From Girardinichthys multiradiatus (lineage: Eukaryota > Chordata > Actinopteri > Cyprinodontiformes > Goodeidae), in assembly GCF_021462225.1 (NCBI RefSeq), contig NC_061813.1, forward strand, positions 24,266,442 through 24,330,441: a stretch of 64,000 nt of DNA, read 5' to 3'. Within the stretch, counting starts at the first letter, position 1; the number at the start of each line of letters is the position of its first letter. Both the position numbers and the translations under genes were made by a program. Below, one piece after another: positions 58,531 through 64,000 of the stretch. Below the pieces are notes generated by a model. That model had not been told where the DNA came from, searched no databases, and saw only the letters and a list, made by a program, of their open reading frames with translations.

Positions 58531-60104
58531 GAAATATTCTTTGCAGACCCACAGTTGGGAAATTCAGGTGTACCAGCTGCAAGGTCAAAGGCATATAGAA
58601 GCCTGTACATTCACACAAAGGTAAAAACAAAATAAAAACAAAAATAAATAAAAGACTGTACAGTAGGGGTAATTGAATACTAGGCAGTTATTAAAAATGG
58701 CATACTTAATTTTAGAGATTTTTTACTCCACCGAATAAATCTAATCAAAGTAAAGGTTAAAAGACTTTATTGTAAGGCTTTTTAAACACTTTTACCAGGT
58801 CTCTACAGGATTAGAAATTGCAAAAAAAAAAAAAAAAAGAAACATCTCAATGGCGTTAAGATGATTTCCAGTTAGCTTAGAAAACATGAGTCACCTAAAA
58901 AACTCAATGCTCTCCTCTGTAGGGCTGACCCACTGTGTGTCCTCTCAATGACAATATGGCCGCCGCCAATAGCTACAGCCATAATGACACAATGCACCCA
59001 TCTGCCCTTCAAACCAACCCGGCAGTGTGAGGCCCAACTGTGTGTGTCCATGCCCGTTTGTGTATGTCCCATCTGCCCTTTTAGCCGGCCACGCAGCAAG
59101 AAGCTGACCTCTGACCCTTTGGATTATGGTTGAACCATGTGCCAGTGAGCAAGGGAATGAGATTGACCCATGAGCGGCTGTATATTTATGACAAGATTTA
59201 CCTATCAACACACACGCGCACTAGTTAAATACTTCTTCTACTGCTACACCAATGGGTTTGTGGTATTGTGAATATGTGTTTAGGTTTGCAGGAAGACCAG
59301 TGAAAAGCTTCTTGGTTTACATGCGTGTTCAACATTGTACTCACATATTGTAGATTTGTTTATAGAAGTGAGAGATCTAAGGCTTGTCTCAGGACAAGTA
59401 GACATCCTGAGCTCTGACACAACCAATAATGGCAAAGCCAGAATGATTGCCTTGGCAACCCCTGTCACTGCATAGTTTATCCGCCGTCTCTGCCAATCCG
59501 GGAGCCCCACGGCTCCTCCCGGCTCCTCCCACAGGGGTTGGGGAGGATGTGCCCAGCCATTGCTGCAGAGGCTGCTGCATGAGCAGATGCTTTAATCGGG
59601 TTCCAGAGAGGAGAGGATCACTAATCCCAGATTATGGCTCTCTGGGATTAAGACATGCTGATGCACAGGTTTGCACTCACCTCCAATCCCCGCAGCCCTC
59701 AATCTGGCGCCCTGCTCCCATTTTCAAACCTTGGCCAGAGGAATCTATCTGTCATATCTGTGGTAACAGCCCACATAGCTAGAATAAGATGTCTTGGTAC
59801 GTGTCGGCATGCCGATCTGAATGATCTGGGCTGTCTGGCATTCATTGTCTCTTTGGTATCTGGTGTTTTAGTACAAATAAATGAATGCTTCCTGATGTCC
59901 CGGTGGTGTGTAGATATTTTGTGAACAGAAATGAGAGATTCTCCATATCTCAGAGAGCACAAGTGGCAGGGACAAAAAGAAAGAAGGTACATAAAGCAAA
60001 GCAGACCTTTCACCACTAAGAGGTATGCTAAAATGTGTTAAATTGTTGGAAAAGAGCGAGCTGGGTGAAGTATGGTAATAGTTTTCAACTAAAAAGAGGA
60101 ACAA
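58531..60104. other. No gene recognised; poly-A tract
   Basis: An A run lies at about 58820-58836. The rest is unassigned. Confidence 0.45.
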
Positions 60105-60497
60105 CTAATCAGAATCAGAATCAGGTTTATTGCCAAGTTCGTACATACAAACAAGGAATTTGACTCCGGTACACTTTGCTCTTTGGTTTTGTTTTTGCAT
60201 TACAGAATCAGGGTTTTATTTTTGTATTACAGAATACATATTTACAATGTACAATATACACATATATAAATAAAAAGGTGCATTTGCAACATCTGTATGC
60301 TGTTGTTTTGTACTCTATTGAATGTTCAACAGAGAAACAGAATGGGGGAAGAAACTGTCTCTGTGGCGGCTGATTTTAGCGAACAGTGCTCTGTAGCGAC
60401 GGCCTGAAGGTAAAGCTCTGAACAGTTTATGTGCAGGATGTGTGGGGTCTGCAGAGATTTTAGCAGCTCTTTTCCTGACCCTCGACCTGTCAGGTCA
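60105..60497 (-). mobile_element. CR1/L2/Rex1-group LINE, 3' end only
   Basis: The minus strand reads RALPSGRRYRALFAKISRHRDSFFP then HSVSLLNIQ near 60330-60415, the standard C-terminus of this LINE group, then a 3' untranslated region ending in repeats of an ATTCTG unit (plus strand CAGAATCAGAATCAG at about 60110-60125). The same C-terminal motif, more degenerate, ends the 41401-43885 LINE. The insertion is strongly 5'-truncated at about 60497, where a Tc1 relic begins. Confidence 0.8.
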
Positions 60498-60980
60498 GGG
60501 GTCAACTAATAGTTATCCTATTGATAGGCTTTTCCACCAGAGCTGTGGATCTCAACAGCTTCTGCAGAGATAGCATGGGCCTGATTGCTGCATTTCCAGT
60601 AAATGCTTTCATTGCCCACTCTGTCAGTTCAGGTAGAGGTCCATGTCTTGGCAGGTGTGTAGTTGTGCCATTCACTTTCCATTTTCAGATGATGAATTGT
60701 TCAGTGTCCTGGGAGATGTTGAAAGCTTTGGATATTGACCTATAACCTAACTCTGCTTTAAACTCCATACCTTTCTCCCTGGTCTGCTCTATTCTTTGGT
60801 CTTCATGCTGTTTGATCACCTTATGTTCTCTAACAAACATCTGAGGAATCCAAATACAGCTGGATGTTCATATTAAATTAAACCTAGGTGGGCACTGTCT
60901 ACTACTTAGGAGACTTTAGAGGTGATTGATTGCACAGCGTTCTATTTAGGGGAATCAAAGAAAAAGGGGCTGGATAGATA

Positions 60981-62490
60981 CAGTGCCTTATGAAAGTATT
61001 CGGCCCCCTTGAACTTTTCAACCTCTTGCCACATTTCAGGCTCCAAACATAAAGATATAAAATTTTAATTTTTTGTGAAGAATCAACAACAAGTGGGACA
61101 CAATCATGAAGAGGAATGAAATTTATTGGATGTGTCAAACTTATTTAACAAATAAAAAATTGAAAAGTGGGGCGTGCAATATTATTTGGCCCCTTTACTT
61201 TCAGTGCAGCAAACTTACTCCAGAAGTTCAGTGAGGATCTCTGAATGATCCAATGTTGTCCCAAATGACTGATGATGATAAATATAATCCACCTGTGTGT
61301 AATCAAGTCTCCGTATAAATGCACCTGCTCTGTGATAGTCTCAGGGTTCTGTTCAAAGCGCAGAGAGCATTATGAAGACCAAGGAACACACCAGGCAGTC
61401 CGAGATACTGTTGTGGAGAAGTTTAAAGCCGGATTTGGATACAAAAAGATTTCCCAAGCTTTAAACATCCCAAGGAGCACTGTGCAAGCAATCATATTGA
61501 AATGGAAGGAGTATCAGACCACTGTAAATCTACCAAGACCCGGCTGTCCCTCTAAAGTCTCATCTCGAACAAGGAGAAGACTGATCAGAGATGCAGCCAA
61601 GAGGCCCATGATCACTCTGGATGAACTGCAGAGATCTACAGCTGAGGTGGGAGAGTCTGTCCATAGGACAACAATCAGTCGTGCACTGCACAAATCTGGC
61701 CTTTATGGAAGAATGGCAAGAAGAAAGCCATTTCTCAAAGATATCCATAAAAAGTCTCGTTTAAAGTTTGCCACAAGCCACCTGGGAGACACACCAAACA
61801 TGTGGAAGAAGGTGCTCTGGTCAGATGAAACCAAAATCAAACTGTTTGGCCACAATGCAAAATGATATGTTTGGTGTAAAAGCAACACAGCTCATCACCC
61901 TGAACACACCATCCCCACTGTCAAACATGGTGGTGGCAGCATCATGGTTTGGGCCTGCTTTTTGTCAGCAGGGACAGGGAAGATGGTCAAAATTGATGGG
62001 AAGATGGATGGGGCCAAATACAAGACCATTCTGGAAGAAAACCTGTTGGAGTCTGCAAGAGACCTGAGACTGGGATGGAGATTTATCTTCCAACAAGACA
62101 ATGATCCAAAACATGAAGCTAAATCTACAATAGAATGGTTCACAAATAAACGTATCCAGGTTTTAAGAATGGCCAAGAATTTCAGTCTCTCGATGTGCAA
62201 AACTGATAGAGACAAACCCCAAGAGACTTGCAGCTGTAATTGCAGCAAAGGGTGGCGCTACAAAGTATTAACGCAAGGGGGCCGAATAATATTGCACGCC
62301 CCACTTTTCAGTTTTTTATTTGTTAAACAAATTTGACACATCCAATAAATTTCATTCCACTTCACGATTGTGTCCCACTTGTTGTTGATTCTTCACAATA
62401 AATTTGAATTTTATATCTTTATGTTTGAAGCCTGAAATGTGGCAAGAGGTTGAAAAGTTCAAAGGGGGCAAATACTATCGCAAGGCACTG
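60981..62490 (+). mobile_element. Tc1-like DNA transposon nested in an older one (1510 bp)
   Basis: The ends begin CAGTGCCTTATGAAAG and CAGTGCCTTGCGATAG, each flanked by TA (60979-60980, 62491-62492). The inverted repeats are about 210 bp and differ at roughly 10 positions, so it is older than the 28427 element. It has one plus-strand gene. Confidence 0.94.
61372..62271 (+). pseudogene. Tc1-like DDE transposase lacking the catalytic glutamate
   Basis: MKTKEHT starts at 61372. A one-base frameshift near 61390 leads to AVRDTVVEKFKAGFGYKKIS, which holds the first helix-turn-helix with NIPRSTVQAII. A second DNA-binding block follows: PRPGCPSKVSSRTRRRLIRD, then ESVHRTTISRALHKSGLYGR. The first catalytic D is in WSDETK (near 61823). 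A TGA at 61863 replaces a Cys codon in the HNAKCYVW-type motif. Then come KHGGGSIMVWACF and FQQDNDPKH with the second D (near 62098). After IQVLRMAK the text jumps to NFSLSMCK. About 130 bases found in relatives, encoding SPDLNPIENLW with the glutamate and what follows, are deleted and the frame is lost. Confidence 0.93.
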
Positions 62491-62616
62491 TATGCATGCC
62501 ACACTTCCCAGATTTATTTTTGTAAAAAATATAAAATATAATATGTAATACATCAAGGTTGAGGTTGTAAAATGGCAAAATGGGAAAAGTTCAAGGAATC
62601 TGAGTGCTTTCATGAG

Positions 62617-64000
62617 ACAAAATATCTCCCTTGTGCATCAAATCTTCAAGACTTAATCTCCCATCACATGAAATCGTGAAAGTAACAAATTGTTTTATTG
62701 TACAAACATACAAAACAAAAAAGGAGGGGAAGAAAAGAGGAATTGCAGAGGAAGGAAAAATAACTGCTCAAATCTTGTCCATTACAATAACTCGTATATC
62801 ACACGGGGTGATGTGCAAATTAGGACCTCGGACTCAACACACGTATAAACAATTAAGTTGAAATATGAATGACTGCAACATCTGCATAAGTGTGGAGCTC
62901 GTAATCAATTTAGGGTTAATGAGTCATTTATCTCCGTCCAATCCCTCCTCTTCTTCTTGCCACTGCCTGCTGCAAGGAAAGTTTACCTGACAGGGTCCTC
63001 CACATAGCATGGATAAATGTGCAGATGATCCCCCACAAACAAAATTCATTTATCCTGCACAGGCCTTTTTTAACATGACTAGGGACCCAATTTGAGGAGT
63101 TCTTTCCAGCTCTTATTTGTGGTTTTACTTAAAAGCCCAAACAGAAATGATCATAGAGATGATCTAAACATTAGGTATTTTGATTTTTGCATCTATAGAT
63201 CATGTTCACTCATTATCTGCGCTGTTGATGTATGATATTTCTGTGCAGGGCACGACACCTGTTTACACCGGATGTGCCTTTTTCTCGTTTATTCATTAAG
63301 GACCTTCGCCTTTGTTCTGAAGCTGATTGGGCCTGACTTAAGCAACCTAGTGCTGCTATATCCAATCAGTTAAATCACTCAAACTCCTTCCTGCCCCCCA
63401 CCTTTTTTACACTAATGGGCTTTCCTTGCTTCGGTGACTTAGCACTTAAGAGGTGGGAGCAGGAAAGGAGGAGGGGGGTGTTGCTACTTTAGAAAAACCC
63501 TGTTAAAACGTCTTAAGAGAGTCAATGATGTCCTTCAGTTCACATACAGCTCATGTATTTATGTGAAATCACCCAGTGCCATCCACAGTTACCCATATAA
63601 CTCAGTGCCAGCATGTCTTTGTATGAATTTGCATCCCACCACCCCCCCAAAGGGCAAGCAAATTAATGAATATTCACACTTAATCTATAGCCCACGGCAG
63701 GCAGGCATGCATTATTCATAGGTTGTTGCTGTTTTTTGGAATAGCACACACGCGTCTCAGATTTGTCATCACAAATCATAATTTTATTTTCTCCCTGCTT
63801 AATTTTTCTGGCTTGTGCAAGCGATGGTCGCACTTGTTAAAAGCTATCCAACAAATCACAGCGGCAAATAACACATTTAGCACCCAAAATGTTATTAATC
63901 TAACAACGAAGAGAGATCACAGTCCTTACAAGAGAGATTTGAGCATCGCAAAAGTGATCACAACCCATCAACCTTTATGTGTTTTGTCACAGTATGATCA
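62617..64000. other. No gene; possible conserved non-coding blocks
   Basis: Sequences at about 62880-62950 (GTAATCAATTTAGGGTTAAT then GAGTCATTTATC) and 63650-63725 (AATTAATGAATATTCACACT and GCATGCATTATTCATAGG) have the character of homeodomain-site-rich conserved elements. No exon, promoter or transposon was recognised. Confidence 0.4.

Larger units (their letters stand above)
60498..62616 (-). mobile_element. Older Tc1-like copy, interrupted by a younger Tc1
   Basis: The minus-strand N-terminal transposase half occupies 60500-60800. It shows antisense of ESVHRTTIS at about 60512-60540, ELQ-type text near 60550, the homeo-like second DNA-binding block near 60620-60690, the first block near 60700-60760 and the start region near 60800. 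The leader runs to GGGGCTGGATA at 60980. The rest of its inverted repeat resumes at 62491 with TATGCATGCCACACTTCCCA and runs through TGTAAAATGGCAAAATGG to about 62616. The two parts join perfectly at a TA, the duplicated target of the inner element. Confidence 0.78.

Overview
The window looks like teleost fish nuclear DNA. It is AT-rich, has no prokaryotic gene organisation, and is crowded with repeats typical of ray-finned fish: Tc1-like DNA transposons of several lineages, Rex3 and CR1/L2/Rex1-group LINEs, a tRNA-derived SINE and long microsatellites. The species cannot be fixed from the sequence. I found no convincing host protein-coding exon, tRNA, rRNA or CRISPR. Every recognisable coding sequence belongs to a mobile element and is broken. 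The stretch is best read as intergenic DNA or a large intron.

Layout. 1-7 kb: a plus-strand Tc1 relic (1.1-1.8 kb), a dispersed repeat near 3 kb, and a minus-strand Tc1 relic that runs directly into a roughly 396 bp perfect ATCT microsatellite. 7-16 kb: an AT-repeat block, one Tc1 relic at 8.8 kb, an old repeat near 10 kb and otherwise plain sequence. 16-21 kb: Tc1 fragments and a 5'-truncated Rex3 LINE (17091-18722) with an 11 bp target-site duplication, then an older Rex3 scrap. 21-28 kb: mostly unique sequence with an L2-type LINE tail at 24.4 kb. 28.4-30.0 kb: the best-preserved element, a 1586 bp Tc1-like transposon with about 200 bp near-identical inverted repeats and one main lesion in its transposase. 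31-40 kb: a series of decayed Tc1 copies. 41-46 kb: a nest containing a Tc1 inverted-repeat fragment, a CR1/L2/Rex1-group LINE whose reverse transcriptase core is deleted, and a probable solo LTR that splits another repeat and carries a SINE. 46-54 kb: a TG microsatellite, an old Rex3 relic and a Tc1 relic at 52.2 kb. 55-63 kb: two fairly complete Tc1-like elements, one of them inserted inside the inverted repeat of an older Tc1 copy.

These elements do not form a pathway. The transposase genes all encode DDE-type cut-and-paste enzymes, and all copies here are inactivated by frameshifts, stops or internal deletions. The LINEs are 5'-truncated or internally deleted. The interest lies in the insertion history (nesting, a split repeat, a microsatellite that appears to have grown from a transposase codon run), in several repeat families recognised only because copies recur inside the window, and in a few candidate conserved non-coding blocks. 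I did not find evidence for a new biological system. Family assignments rest on my recognition of motifs and consensus sequences, with no database search.
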